A stretch of DNA of 64,000 nucleotides from Onchocerca lupi (taxonomy: Eukaryota; Nematoda; Chromadorea; Rhabditida; Onchocercidae), in the NCBI GenBank assembly GCA_028564675.1, contig JAOVVO010000081.1, positions 1 through 64,000 of the forward strand, given 5' to 3'. The translations under genes were made by a program, and so were the position numbers. Positions 26,301-39,539 of this stretch are shown here, piece by piece (positions within the stretch are counted from its first letter, which is position 1; the number at the start of each line of letters is the position of its first letter). Under the pieces are notes generated by a model. It was given only the letters and a program-made list of their open reading frames with translations. It was not told where the DNA came from and made no database searches.

Positions 26301-28556
26301 ATTTCATCTTTCATTGAAAATTCAAAGTTTGAAAAGTTTTCAAAAAAAAAAAAAATGTTACCTTTTCGATCAAGAAAAATTTCAGAACAAAGCGGTTTTT
26401 CCACCGAACAACGAAATACAGCACCACCATTTTTGACACCAGGTTGTTTGGCACCACTGTTTGCTTTCGGTGAACCAACAAGTAAACTGGAATTTAATTT
26501 TTATCGGTAATTAAAGCATAGATTATTGAATTAGGCTAGGTTTAGGTTTCAGAGCCATTTAAACTGAAATTTATCAATTTTTTTTCTGGGCATTTCGAAC
26601 TTTGATATGATGGGAAAAATCAATAAGTTTTGTCAATAAAGCAAAATTTTAAATTTTTCTGCTTGTTTTCTGAATCCATTCCCTAATAAGCTATAAGTAA
26701 ATTTCCCAAATTCACCATAATTAAGCTAGTAATTGAATAAATTTCGTAATTAATTTGAATTAAAATTTAACTTCCAATATCTTAGATCCCCCAACTGTTA
26801 TCATAAAATTTGAATAATTACTATCACGAAAAATATTAAATGAGAAATTTTAAATAAATCTTTGTGATAAAATGATAAAATGATGAAAATAAAATTATTC
26901 ACTTTCACATACGTCTTTTTTCTCACACATATACAACAAAATTTCAAATTTAAATTATTAAAAATTTTGAAATATTTCCAAAATATTCATTGCAAAATGT
27001 TTCCTGTTGTTAATTTTGTAATCGATATTTCAAAGCAAAAATCCTAGAAGGATTCAGAATTGCAATTTCTTAATCATCTTTTATTTTAATTAGATTACAA
27101 GGAATGCATGATTATTTATGATTACTTGCAAAAGAAGTAACAAATTTTGAAAGATTTCTGGTTTTTGCACTCATTCTATTTTGATAAATCCATTTATTAT
27201 CATTATCATTGCTCATTCATTTACATAAAAACCGGTTTATACTATAAGCAAAAACGAAATCATATATTTACATAACATAATTAAATAGGAATACCGGCTG
27301 ATTGATTTGATAAAAGTTTGAAATAGCTTAGGCTTTTTATCAAACTTTTTTCTTTTTTAAAAAAATTTCAATCTTCAGATTCAGAATACTCAAAATAAGA
27401 GTAAGTTTCTGGATATTCTGAGAATTTATATTTCAGGAGAAGTGTTGAAAAAATAAACCTATGCAAACATTACTTGTATTATTGACAAATACTTACTAAT
27501 ATTTGCTATTACAAAAAAAAAAAAAAAAAAAAATTGAAAAAGTAAATAATAAATGATGAATGCATTGATTGATTTTCAAAAAAAAAAAAAAGAAAAAGTA
27601 AGAATATAAAAATGATTATTTTCAAATGTCCAAATTTCTTTTTTCACAAATATCTATTTCCAATCCAATCGATAGGTAAATGACAATTTAACTTCAAAAA
27701 TATTTCCCCAATTTGTCAGATGAATTTTGACTAATCATTAATGACATATTCTTTTTTTCATAAGCAAATCAACATTTGGCGTTGAAATTTTTTTTTTTTT
27801 TTTTTCTGTTAAACATTTCAATCAAAAAATCCAATGATACAACTAGTTGGGTGAGCAATTTTTTTTTTTTTTCAAAAATAAAGATGATTGAAATTCGATT
27901 ATAAATTAATTAATCATCATCATTTTCAACTAATCAATTTACTTTATCTTTCTGTTTATTTGCTTTTTAGTTTAATGTTTTTCTTCGTCTATAATTCACG
28001 AAATGATCTTATTTGTTTTACTAAAACGATATTATTTTATCACCAAATCAATCCGTTTGTTTGCCTTTATGTGATGACTTTATCTGTTAACCATTTTATT
28101 ATCAACTTAACCTGTTTATTTGCCAAATTCAATTAATATTTATTAAGATTGAGAAAGAATTTTTATAGATTTTTGAACTTTGGAGTTAAATGCATAATTT
28201 AATGAATAGGAAGTTTTCATTTAAATAAATCCGATTCTTATTTTTTTTTTTTTTAAATTAATAAATCTTTTCTATTCATTCGTCGAAATTATAAAAGTTG
28301 GAATGAAATGTAAATTTTATGATTGGCTTTAAAATTTTTTGAAATAATTAATAAATCATAATATTTACAGTGTCATTCCTTCATGTTGATAGAAATCGAT
28401 CGAATAACCAAACATCGAATTAGCGCTACTTCGATGAATTACCGGATGCCTAACATCGATATTGAATGAAATGATAAGCCTTATCAGATTTAACAGATAA
28501 ATAAGATGAAAAAGTAAGCCAAACGATGATAGCATATGAAGCCTACGATCGAACAT
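14316..28556 (-). CDS. pat-2: Integrin alpha subunit, PAT-2-like, 23 exons
   Basis: This encodes a cell-surface heterodimer subunit that binds matrix ligands with a beta chain. Twenty-three exons joined at GT..AG sites give ~1,170 residues. A signal/anchor stretch (LLFHLIYLLNLIRLIISFNI) leads into FG-GAP beta-propeller repeats. Four cation loops follow: GDFDGDGLDD (22.8 kb), DLNNDGYDD (22.4/22.2 kb), GDLNQDGYND (21.7/21.4 kb) and DIDKNQYPD (21.2/21.1 kb). There is no inserted I domain. Thigh and calf modules follow, then the transmembrane segment PWWLYLIAILIGLIILALLI (exon 15062-14937). The last exon (14462-14316) gives the tail CGFFKRNRPPTEQA and ends in a stop. A strongly basic insert lies in exon 16075-15764. 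Introns 1 and 2 are the largest (~1.9 and 2.3 kb). An AG about 14 bases before the ATG fits SL trans-splicing. The RPP tail is more like PAT-2/alpha-V than INA-1, but the paralogue choice is uncertain. Confidence 0.95.
15764..16075 (-). other. Integrin exon with a long basic insert near the calf-2 domain
   Basis: This 312-bp exon is the largest in the gene. It encodes IIYDEQMPVQHYRREEHVRE, then YDDYKLRRRRMQIQAQ, GRQKIKRSHQQ and DQRRTRVIQAKDNMKQAVRM. That is about 85 residues rich in Arg, Lys and Gln. Other alpha chains have a protease-cleavage loop in this part of the molecule, and the RRRR and RQKIKR motifs are potential furin-type sites. The length and charge exceed a usual heavy/light chain linker. 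Confidence 0.8.
25470..25600. repeat. 33-bp minisatellite, about four units, in integrin intron 2
   Basis: A motif around GAAACACGTATATCTCAAAT recurs at ~25474, 25505, 25538 and 25571, a period of 33 bases. Because 33 is divisible by three, both strands stay open across the array. The plus frame gives imperfect 11-residue units such as ETRISQIAFLH and ETRMFQIFIPH. It lies inside an intron of the oppositely transcribed integrin gene, so I do not treat it as coding. Confidence 0.75.
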
Positions 28557-31500
28557 TATGGCTTTTTACCTGAAATTAATCAATTTTATTTTTCAAAATC
28601 GGAAAGCAAAAACAAAAAAAGAAAAAAGAATTAAAAGATGCAATATTGATGAGATTTATTCCTCAAAATCAAAAACAATCATTTCATAGAAATATCAAAT
28701 TTTATGATCAAATGTGTCATAGCACTCGGATATATTTATACATCATTAGCAAAAAATGAATCATTTTAAAATGAGAAATTCATTTTTTTTTTTTAAATTT
28801 TGATTAAAATTTGATTTCTTTTTTATTTCTTTTATTTCTTACAAGTTTTGACATCTAAATTTTTGGAAACATTACTCATAACTGAATCAATCAGTACTAA
28901 CAATTGCAACATTTAATTTAGGAAGGAGGAGGAGGAGAAGTGACAAAATGGAAAATTCCACAATGAGACATTAAATTTGTTTATAAATAGATGATACCCA
29001 TTGATACTTTAAGTTTATTACAGCAATCAATAGTTTAATAATTGCGAAATTTTTCTGAAAAAATTTCAATTTTCAAAATTTTTTCCCTAAAATACCACAA
29101 ATTTAATCTTTTCTTTGCTAACTTTATAAAATTGATAGTATGATAAGTTAGCATGGAGCAAATTAAATGATAACAACGAATTTTTAATTAAATTTTTGAT
29201 ATTTATAATTTTTCAATGAAATATTTGATTAAAATTTTATACTCATCAAAGGATATAACATCGTTTAAAGTATTAATACAAAATATTAACGAATAAAATA
29301 TCTTGAGAATATTAGTATTAAGGCTTTAATATCCTAGAATATTAATTGATAATCGATTATACAAAATCACTAAAATTTAATTGATTATTTATCGACATGA
29401 ACTATAAATTTATCACTACTATCAATAGATCATGATTATATATCTTTCTAATTCATACTAAATACTAATGCAATCAAAAAATAAATAAATTTCGCTAATT
29501 TTTTTTTAAACGGAATTAATTTATTTAGAATAAAATTCTTGAAAAAAAAAAAATCCGGGAACTTATCAATATCACTTGTAAGTTTATCACCAATATCAAG
29601 TTATTATAATTGCATATCTTTCTAATTTGTATTAATTGTTAATGCAATTAAAAGAAGAATAAATTTTGGCTAAATTTTTTTAAAAACGAAATTTATTTAT
29701 TTAAAATAAAATTTTTGCAAAAAAAAGTCCAAAATCTAAGTTAGAAAGACTGAAATATATTAGAAAATATTTAGCAAAAAAATATCAAACTCTAAAGCAA
29801 AAAGCAAAAATAATAATAAACATTTTGCAAGAAATGATTTATAGTATTTATAAAACGATCGCAATATCTTCTCATTCTTTCCGGTTTTATTTCAATTTTT
29901 TCATTTTTTTTTCTTTCAAAAAAGCATTTAAATGCAATTTTTTTTTAAGAAAAGAAAAATAAAGAATTAAATGTATATGCAACAGAAATATTTTTCTTTG
30001 AAAAAAAAATCAAACTCCTTTCCTTTTAGCTATCGATTTTATTAAAATGCACTTGTTTGCTATCTACACTTTTCAGACATTCATTTAGTGGAAAAGAAAA
30101 GAAAATCTGTAAGATTTTTTGAATTTAATTTTTAAAATTTATAAAAAAAATTCCAAAAAAAAGATTAGTTTCCTTGACGCTATTTTAATACCAGTAATTA
30201 TCCTAGTGATTGAAAAATGCAAATTATATTATTAATTAATAATGAAAAATATGATAAATTAATTACGCCATGAAATTATGCTACTAATTTCTAAGATTTA
30301 TAAAATACTCCGAAAGTTATAACTGATAGTTTCTTTGATGCTATTCTAATATCAGTGATTATTTTAATGATTGCAAAAAACAAATTATATCACTAATTGA
30401 TAATGAAAAATTAATTGCACTGCAAAAATATGCTACCGTATGTTTTATTTAGAATTTGTTATAATATTGAGAAATATTTCTCAGAATTATTAATTTTTGA
30501 AAAATTTTTTGCCTAAGACTCTAATTTTTTGCTTAAGGCCCTAATTCCGCTTATTAGGCTCTAAAAGATTGGACATGAGGACAATAAAATAGGACCTATG
30601 TCACTAAGTTACTAAGCTTTAACCAGAAATTTATTTATATTCTTAATTATTAAATAGTTTTTAAGGCTTCTTTTGATTTTTAAGTCAGGGCCAATCACAA
30701 ATGAGCCAACTTTATCAAACTTGTTATCTTATGTTTACTTTGGCATTTATATTTACTTATACTTAATATTTATACTTACCTATACCTAATTTCTTCTGCA
30801 TTTATTTATTACTCATTTTCATGTTAAGTTTCTCGATTAAACATTATTTACAGCAAGTAATGCCAATTGCAAGATGCATTTTGCACTGCTAATGACATGT
30901 GACATTGTCATTATTTAACATTTTTTCATTTCAACAGAAAAAAAATTCCCTTTTCAATCGATAATTGAAAAAAATGAAATTTCTGCAAAAAAATTTATTT
31001 TTTTGCAAAAATTTCTGCCAGAAGCATTGTTAATTTGATTGAAAAGATTTGTAACTAATAGAAGAAAAAGAGAAGAAAAAATTGTAATAAATAAGATGAG
31101 GAAATTAAAATAAGATATTCTCCGAAGATGAATGTGAGTCGTCGGAAATTAATTTGAATTCGAGAGTCTCGAGTTCGAAAATACTTCTATAAAATTTTAA
31201 GATTCCAAATTCATAATTTTTAAATTGATTCTCGAATTCAAGAAGGAAGTTCAAATTTTCGAACTTATAACTTTAAGTTTTTTATCAAATTATTATGGGA
31301 AAAATTGAATTTCTTTTTTATCAAAGAAAAAACAACGATATGCATTTTAATGTTTTCAAAAATTCAAAAATTTCAAAAAAAACAAAATGTGAAGTCAAAT
31401 TTAATGGAAAGAATAAATTGAGACGAAAACTAATTGATTATTTACGAAAAATAATTGATAAATGATTGAACGGTTATTTGATTTATTACGCATTATTTGA

Positions 31501-32050
31501 TTAATCATGAAAAATCAAAAACTCTGGAAAAAAATGTGAAAACGGATACGAGTAAATTTAAATAAAAACAGAAAAAAAAAACGAATTAACTGGTTATTTT
31601 GAAAATATAATTGATTCATTAAACAATTATTTAATTTAATCATTTTATAGCTAACATAAAATAGAAAATTAAAATTTGTTTAGATGATTGAAAAACTTTC
31701 CCAATCCAACATGTATCCATCCATCTAATCATCTACTCTCGTTGAATATCAATACTATCGTTCTAATTTTGTCCGAATAAACAATTGAAAAATTTTTAAA
31801 TTCTAATTGAATTTTGTGGGTAAAATTTTGAAATGAATTAACGAATAATTAAACAAAACAGAGAAAGGAAGAAGCGATTTAATTGAATTTAACAAAATTT
31901 AATTTTTGAGCAAAAAAAAAAAAAGAAAAAAAAAGAAGATTTAATGTCTTTTTTTTGGTCGAGAAATTTCTCGAATATTTATTCGTTAATGAATGCCATT
32001 ATTGATTGATCAATCTGAATGATCTGAGAGAAGATTGAAGAAGAAGATAA
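28557..32050. other. Upstream region of the integrin gene, no gene recognised
   Basis: AT-rich sequence with homopolymer runs. The AG at ~28571 just upstream of the integrin ATG is a probable spliced-leader acceptor. Promoter elements cannot be identified by eye. Confidence 0.5.
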
Positions 32051-32154
32051 GATAAACTTAGAAATTGTGAAGTAAATAGTGTATTGAAGCAAAATGAAAA
32101 AGTTCGGAGCAGAAGCAGGAATGTCAGTCGTAACAAGTTGAGGGAGGAAGAAAC

Positions 32155-32380
32155 GATCAGAATGAATCGGATCGGATCGGATCGGGGCCGAGATTATTTA
32201 GCATTCGAACAGCTGCTCATCGAAATCTCTCTAAATACTCTCTCTTTTAACTTTTTGCAAAATAATACTTCAACAATCGCGAACAAATGAATCGGAAAAA
32301 AAAGAAGGCAAACGGAATCTGATGCTAACAAACCAAGAATCTGATGCTAACAAACAAGAATCTGATGTAAGCAGAAGCGA
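32155..32380. repeat. Local duplications: (ATCGG)n and partial copies of the downstream small ORF
   Basis: GGATCGGATCGGATCGG at ~32165-32185 is a 5-bp tandem repeat. At 32289-32365 the sequence GAATCGGAAAAAAAAGAAGG followed by repeated AAGAATCTGATG(C/T) units closely matches 32468-32530 inside the small ORF that follows. This indicates a partial tandem duplication of that coding segment. Confidence 0.75.
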
Positions 32381-32565
32381 TGCATTTTATTTGTGGAATT
32401 AATAATTTTATTGCAATCTTATGTTTACTGTTAATTTTATTGAAATTTTCCAATGCTAATAATGAACAAAGAATCGGAAAAAAAAGAAGGCAAATGAAAT
32501 CTGATGCTATCAAACAAGAATCTGATGTTATTCAAAAAAGAAACGGAAGGAATACTTCTGCTTAA
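32380..32565 (+). CDS. Candidate small secreted peptide precursor
   Basis: A 61-codon ORF starts MHFICGINNFIAILCLLLIL with LKFSNA following, a textbook signal peptide with cleavage likely after SNA. The remainder is short and hydrophilic: NNEQRIGKKRRQMKSDAIKQ, then ESDVIQKRNGRNTSA and a stop. The GKKRR stretch is a dibasic processing site preceded by Gly, as in amidated neuropeptide precursors, and a second KR follows. An AG nine bases before the ATG could be a splice acceptor. There is no cysteine. The family is not recognised, and in AT-rich intergenic DNA a chance ORF is possible. The signal peptide plus processing sites make it worth listing. Confidence 0.4.
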   Translation: MHFICGINNFIAILCLLLILLKFSNANNEQRIGKKRRQMKSDAIKQESDVIQKRNGRNTSA

Positions 32566-32599
32566 TTAGTTGTCGTTAATTTTATCAAATTTCTCAACC

Positions 32600-35500
32600 T
32601 CTACTGAAATAATCCGATTCATTTTTTTTTTCTTTTTTTTTGATTTATTATCTAATCTAATTCTGATAATGATAATGAAATATGCCGTTTAAAAATATTT
32701 GTTTTTTTAATTTTTTCTTTTTTTTTTTTTTTTTTTTTGATTAAAAAATTCATACAAATGATTCATATTATTGACAATGATTTCTGCAGATGGCAATTGA
32801 ACAAACTTTTTCCTTTTAGTCTCTTGTGTTAAGATATTTTGTCATATTTACATTTACAGTCAATTCTTTTTTTTTCTTTTCATTTTTTCTTTTTTTTTTT
32901 TTGTTCAATGACAGTTTTGCTCACAAAAAAGAAAGAAAGAAAGAAAGAAAAATAAAATAAATAAGAAATTTAATTTATTTGAAAATTGAAGACCTTTTTT
33001 TTCGAATAAAATTTATTTTTCAAGATTTATAAAATTTTTGCTACAATAGCAAAATTTCAACTTTTCAGTACATTAATTTAGCTTTTGAAATGGTTAAATA
33101 ATTTCCAAAATTAACAATAAAATTTCAATTAAAGCATTTTTTAACAATTAATTTTTTCTTTGAATATTGAAATAATTTTTAAAAATTCATAAAAAAATGA
33201 AGTGAAGAATAGTAATTTTCAATTTACAATATGCAAATAATTATCTTTTCATTGTTTTTAATTTAAATGAGCTTTCTCGTCTTTTCACATGTTACTTTAA
33301 AACATTCTTAATTGCTAACATTTTTGAAAAGATTGTCGTTAATAAATTACGATTAAAAGACAGGTATGACTAAAATAATTAGAGAAAAATAATGAAATGA
33401 TTGAAATGGCAGGTTGAGAGAACGATGGCTGAAGAAATATGAGAATTTGATTTAATTACAATGAGAAGGTATTTTAAATTAATGAAAATTGTTGACGAAT
33501 GTAAGGGCGCACAAATGAAAAAAAAAAAAAAAAAAAAAGTGATGGCAGAAGTTTTGTGTTTTTTGAATTTCGATTTTTTCAAAAACAATAAAAGTCAGTG
33601 GAATGAACTAACCGAAAAAGGGACAAATGAGAAAGAATATAAATTGAAGCATGCAAGAAATTGATTTTGTTTTTAAATAAAAAACTCAAGCATGAAGAAT
33701 TCAGAATTCAGACTGATTCATCGTGGACGAACATTTCTATTCATCTATAGGTCGAAATTTATCGCTAAAATTGACAAAAATTCGAAATTTTATATGTTAT
33801 TAAAGAATAAAGAATTTTTAGTCAAATTTGGCTTTCATTGGCCTAAGAAAAAAAAAAGTTTCAAGCTTTATTTAGTCGAAATTTTGGTCTGATGATTAGA
33901 TCATTTATGGCAAAATTTTGGCAAGTTTTAATTGTGATCAATCTAAGATTCCAAATAATGCTACGGAAATAAATTAAAATTTTTTGCAATTCAAAATAAT
34001 CCAATTTTTAAAATTGCGAATGATTAGAAAGATAGAGTTTATCGATTGATGGAAATTTATTTGAAAAGGTTTTTTTTCAACAAAATCAATCGATTGTCTG
34101 CTGAACGAACAAAGTTGAAATGTTCATCTTATATGCGATTAGAAAGGATTTGTGGAGATATTATTTTGAACAAAGATATTAAACAAATTAAAAATTAAAT
34201 CTCATTAAAATTCATCAAGCAGATGGTATGTAAAATGTTAGTTGCTTGAATAAAACATATGTGCGAAAAGGAAATTGGAAATGATGAACAGATATTGAAG
34301 CAATGTATTTTTTTTTCTTAATTTTTTAGAAATCTAAAATTAAAATTTTACAGATACGGCAAGAGTAATTCATATCAATTTATCAAGATCTTCATTTAAT
34401 AATTAATTCAACTGAAAGAAGTATCGATGGTCTTAAAAAATTCATCGAAACTTAAAAAATTCATTCGAAATAAATCATCTAAATGGAATTAAATTTTTCA
34501 TATTTTATTCAAAATTTGAATTCAAATATCGTATCTTATTTTTAAAAGAATGAAATTGAAAGATTAACAAGTTTCAATTATAGAAAAATTGGTAATAAAA
34601 ATGGAATTTTCATATTGGGACAATTTTTTTTCATCAACTGACAAGTTTAAAATAGAATTGAAAGCGAATCAACTTTCTTTTAAACAATTTAAATAAAACG
34701 AATGAAAATGGATAGTGTAAAAGCAATTTAGTTGTGAACTGTGAATAATCTAGTCTTGTTGTTTGTCCATTTTATTCAACCAATAAACTTCAATTGTAAG
34801 CCTTTTTTTTTTTCTTTTGCGAAGAAAAACTTTGGACTTTTCTTCCGTTCGAAACAAAAAAAAAAAAAGAAAAAAAAAAGGAAATGAAAAAAAAAAAGAT
34901 AGGAAATAGAAAGACCGGAATAAAAAGAAAAAATGATTAATTTTATCATTTATTGATAATTTTAATTTTTTTCTTTAGCTAACTGTTTTTTAAATAAAGT
35001 TTAGATATGTGAAGTTACTAAGTGTAAAATTTGATGGTAAGAAATACAATCAAATTTAAATTTCAATTTCAATTCATTGTCAAAATAAAAAATGAACACA
35101 ATTAATTGAAATTTCGATTTCAATTTATTGCAAAATAAACATTTAAATCTTGGAAATGAACAAACGAAATAGATTTCGAAATTCAAACTTATCAGAAGTT
35201 TATGATTTTTTTTAATCTTTTATTGATAATTTAACTTTTTAGTTGAATCTGTTTTAAATAGAATTTTAGTATACAATGTTAACACATGCAAAGCATGCAA
35301 AATTTTTTTAAAAAAAAGAAAAAAAATTGCTATTTAATAATGTATTGCTATTATCGACACATTACACAAACTTTTTTAGAATTTAATTTCGAATTAATTT
35401 AAGTTACTTGCATGAAATGCTAAACTATAATAGCATATTTACAATGAATTTTCACTTATTAATCTTCAAATATATATGAAAAAACTATTGAATTGAATGT

Positions 35501-36265
35501 TTTTCATGTGATATTTTGAAAATTTTTGAAAAAATTTTCAAATTTCAACAAGAAAATATGTAATAATTTAAAAAGAAAGAATTACTCGTAATATTCAAGC
35601 AAATAAAAATAATAAATAATTTTAGCAATTGAAATTGAAATATTTTCTAACAATTTGTTCGCTTTGTACAAACTTTTGCTTTGAATCTATCGTAGGCGAT
35701 ATTCGAAATATCCCGCCTGTTGCAAAGCTTATTTTTGCCCAGAATTATTGTTGACCTTTTCTCTTATCTGCTGCTTTTTTTTCTTTTATTAGCTCTAGAC
35801 TTGAACTTCATACGATACAAATCTCAAAATAAACAGAAAATAAGATTGATCGCAAATTTTTGCGATCCTACAAGAAAAATCAAATAAAATTGAAACGAAA
35901 AAAAAAAAAAACGATTATCGAAATAAATTTAATTGAGATGAAATTGATTTAATCGTTTTGAAAAAAAAAAAAAAAAAAGAAAAAGAAATGTAAAAAATAA
36001 TTCAATCGATATCTAGATAGTGCCGTCAATAAAAATAATGATATTGTAGAAATTGATAATTATTCTAACCTATCTGATATGATATCTTCATATTTGATAT
36101 CAATTAATTTAATTGCTAATGCAAATAATGATCGATAAAAGGGCATTTTTGTTGATAAATTGTCGCATTAAATCTCTTTTTTTTTTTTTTTTCATAAAGA
36201 TTGTATTTTTGTTTGATTTATTTTTTACCAATTCATGTCTTTTTACCGATAATATTCTTTCTCCC

Positions 36266-36300
<35 letters not shown>

Positions 36301-37600
36301 GTTATCATTTGAAAATTATGTTCGGCAAATAAATCAATAATGAGAAAACACATTTATTTTTTTTTTTTTAGAAATCATTATTTAAAGGACAACCACTCTC
36401 ATTTTTCTCTTTGAACAGGTTTTTTTTTTTTTTTTTCGGAAGAATCAGGAATGCAAATGCAGAAATGGGGATTAATAACAGATCAATAAGATTTTTAGAT
36501 CAAAAGATCATGATAAGTCTAGGATGCAAAACTTCTAGTGAAGTATATTTTTGCGATGGCAAGCTAAGATAGAGCTATTTTTCTTTAAAAATTTTATTTT
36601 TTTAAAAATTTGCACAAAATTTTCTCTTTAGTTTTTTTTTTTTTTTTTCAAATTTCAGGTAGTTTAATACGGTTAACAAGGAAACAAAAGATATTAAAAG
36701 TATGTTTCTAGTTGCAAGATAGAATCTGATCAAATAAGAAAAATTTCTTTTGATAACGATACTGAAATTAATTCCATTATTTCAATATTTACATTAGACT
36801 ATCGATTTTTTTTTTTATATTTAAAATATAGAATTTATATTATATATTAGTTGTATGAATATCTGTAGATCATCTATTGTACTCCTTTTTCATTTCACAA
36901 ATTCTTCTGCTCACATTTTCTGGTAAGAATGTAATAAGCTGATTTTTTTAAAAGAAAAAAAAAAAGAAACAAACTTTTCCATTTAAAAAGAAGTTGTAAA
37001 ATCCAATGGGGATTTTATATTTTATAAAAAAAAATGCTATTTTATTTTATTTTTATTTGTTTTAGGGTATTTTACTATTTTATTTTAACTTCTAGACGAT
37101 GATACATGATTCCGCTATTAATTAATCTTATCCATTTCAAATTTGTTTGAACAAAACTTTTTTCAAAATTTTAGTTATTAAATAGTTATAATTAAAATAT
37201 TGACAACAATGAATCTATAGAACAATAAAGATTAAACTGCTAACTAATATATAGAATAATAAGTATAATTACGAACAATAATTAATACAAAAAATAATAA
37301 ACATTAAAAGCAATTAATAAAAAAGAAAAATAAGCATTAATTTGTATTATTTGAGGAATAATATTTAATGGCTTATTTATTTATTTTATTCATTATTTAT
37401 CATTTTATCAATTTTTGTTCATTCAATCAATTTGTTTGAACAAAAAATTCCTGCTTGAATGTTTATCTGTTAACAATTCAATTATACTCATTCATTATAA
37501 ATATATTATAAAACAATTGACATATTTGTGTTACAAAGTATTTGGTTGACATTTTGATAAATGTTCATTGTTTTTATTGTCGTATTTTTGTCAGAAATGA
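32600..37600. other. Gene-poor AT-rich stretch with homopolymers and microsatellites
   Basis: Numerous poly-A/T tracts, (GAAA)n near 32930 and a CT array at ~36262-36301. Several 60-75 codon ORFs occur here, but all are low-complexity Lys/Asn/Phe/Ile translations expected by chance. I see no supported gene. Confidence 0.55.
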
Positions 37601-37906
37601 TCAGAATAAGTGATCAGATAAGTGTACTTCTGAAAAATCTCCAACAGAACATTCAAGATAAGGATTATTTGTCTTGACATTTTTACACCAAAGATCATTT
37701 GAATGATCGGAATTTGTAACAGAATATTTGAAATAAGAATTGCTTGTACTTGTTATATTTTTAATAGAAATACTTATGTCACTTGGATAATTTATACCAT
37801 TCCATCTCTTCAGAGTATTAGAATTTCTCAAAATAATCGAATAATATAAATAAACAAAATATTGCAAGGAAAAAAAAAGTTTGTTTATAAGGAAGAAAAT
37901 AAGCAT
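37601..37906 (-). CDS. Possible small secreted protein ORF
   Basis: An ORF of 101 codons begins MLIFFLINKLFFSLQYFVYL, a hydrophobic leader. A hydrophilic body follows with two cysteines (DLWCKN and YLECSV) and possible N-glycosylation sites (NITS). Its composition after the leader (Ser, Asn, Asp, Trp) is less A/T-driven than neighbouring chance ORFs. I see no flanking exons or family match, so it could be a real single-exon gene, a terminal exon or chance. Confidence 0.3.
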   Translation of the reverse strand: MLIFFLINKLFFSLQYFVYLYYSIILRNSNTLKRWNGINYPSDISISIKNITSTSNSYFKYSVTNSDHSNDLWCKNVKTNNPYLECSVGDFSEVHLSDHLF

Positions 37907-39539
37907 AATTCCACAAGTTTTGAATTCAAAATAAGATGAAAAGATTTTCCAGTTATTTATAATGAGTAAATATGAGTGAATGAGTGAAAGTATCTTTCAT
38001 CTATTTTCAATATTAACATTTAAAATGATAATTAATTTGTTAAAATCTTAGCATTCAGATTTTCGAATTAAAATACCAAATCTTTCAAACATTTTCCTCT
38101 CTCCTTTTCTGTTAGTCGAAAGTGGAAGAAAGAATATGCAAAATTCTGGTGAATTTGAAGATATGATTACTGATTTTTGATCTTTGAAAGGGATAGAAAA
38201 AATTATCTAAGCCTTTATTTGCTAAATAACTAACAGATCCTTCCTTAATTCGCCAGAAGCTTCTAAAGAGACTTTTCTTTCCAATCATTTGGATTTTCGT
38301 TTTTTTCCGGAAAGAGATTTCGATCGTCACATTCAAATTATTGATTTGGAAGGCAAGATTTGGCTGCTTAAAGAATAAAAGCCAAAGTTGCAAGCTTAAT
38401 TTCTCGAACTATTCAATAAGCAGGAAGACTTGACATTTAAATCTATTCAAAATATCAAATAAATATATACGACAATGTCACTCTATTGAAACATTTAAAT
38501 AGCTTTAGGTAATCGAAGAGACATAAGAAATATGTTCATAAAATATGATTGCTAAATTACATTTGTGTTTGACAACACAAAATTCATTTTTGTAAAAATA
38601 AAAAACTCAAATCGTAATTTTCAATTCGTAATTTTAAATTCGTAATCCGTAAATATCATAATTTTAGGTTAGGTATCGGAGAGGTGTAAGAAGTATGTCA
38701 ATAATTATGATTATTAAATTGTCTATAATTAAGATTATCAAAAGTAATGTCTATAATTAAGATTTCTATTCTGTTCACAAATTAGAGAATCATTCATAAA
38801 TTAAAAACTGTTTGTCAACATAAAATTTATTTCTATCATTTGGATCATCAGAAGATATCTTAAACGATCTGATATACTTGGGATGAATTTCGATAAATCA
38901 AACAATACTGATTTTTCAAAAGCTGCATGAAAAAGTAAATAATTGTGAACAGAATAGAAAAAACTTCAAGGTATTTCCACAAACATTAAAAATACCCCAA
39001 ATCTATCAAACCAAATATTTATCCAAATAAGGAACTGAAATCATCTGTTTTAAAAGCTGCATGAAAAACTAAATAATTGAGAAAATAAAAATCCATCGTC
39101 GTACCATAACTTCGAGAATTTCATTTTTATTTCAATATTCATCTTTTTGATCAATGCTTATTATTATAGATTTAAATTTGTTTATAAATTCAAATACGCG
39201 CGAAAAATGAATATGATTCTTAAATAGAAACAAAAAAAGACGATAAATTCAAAATAGAATCAATTCAACCAATTATAAAGGGAAGAAAAAAAAATTAGAT
39301 TCAAATTTTCAACAATACTGAATAAAAAAATGTAAGGACATATTTAGATATGAGTGAAAAATAAAAAATTGAGTTGAAAGTTGAAAAATATTTCAGAATT
39401 TTCTTAATTAATTGTTTACGAAAAATTTTAATAATTTCGCAATATTATGTATTTCGTCCTAACTTTCCAAGAAATTATATTTGATATAAAACAAAAAGAC
39501 TGTTATCAGTGATAAATTAATACTGTGATCATATCAAAG

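Noticed and set aside
33379..33892. Three 66-69 codon ORFs
   Set aside because: Low-complexity Lys/Phe/Asn translations of AT-rich DNA around a poly-A run.
36113..36340. 75-codon ORF ending in a Ser/Leu/Pro repeat
   Set aside because: The tail is a translated CT microsatellite and the rest is poly-T derived.
38112..38393. 93-codon minus-strand ORF
   Set aside because: No leader, no splice partners and no recognisable motif; kept out for lack of support.
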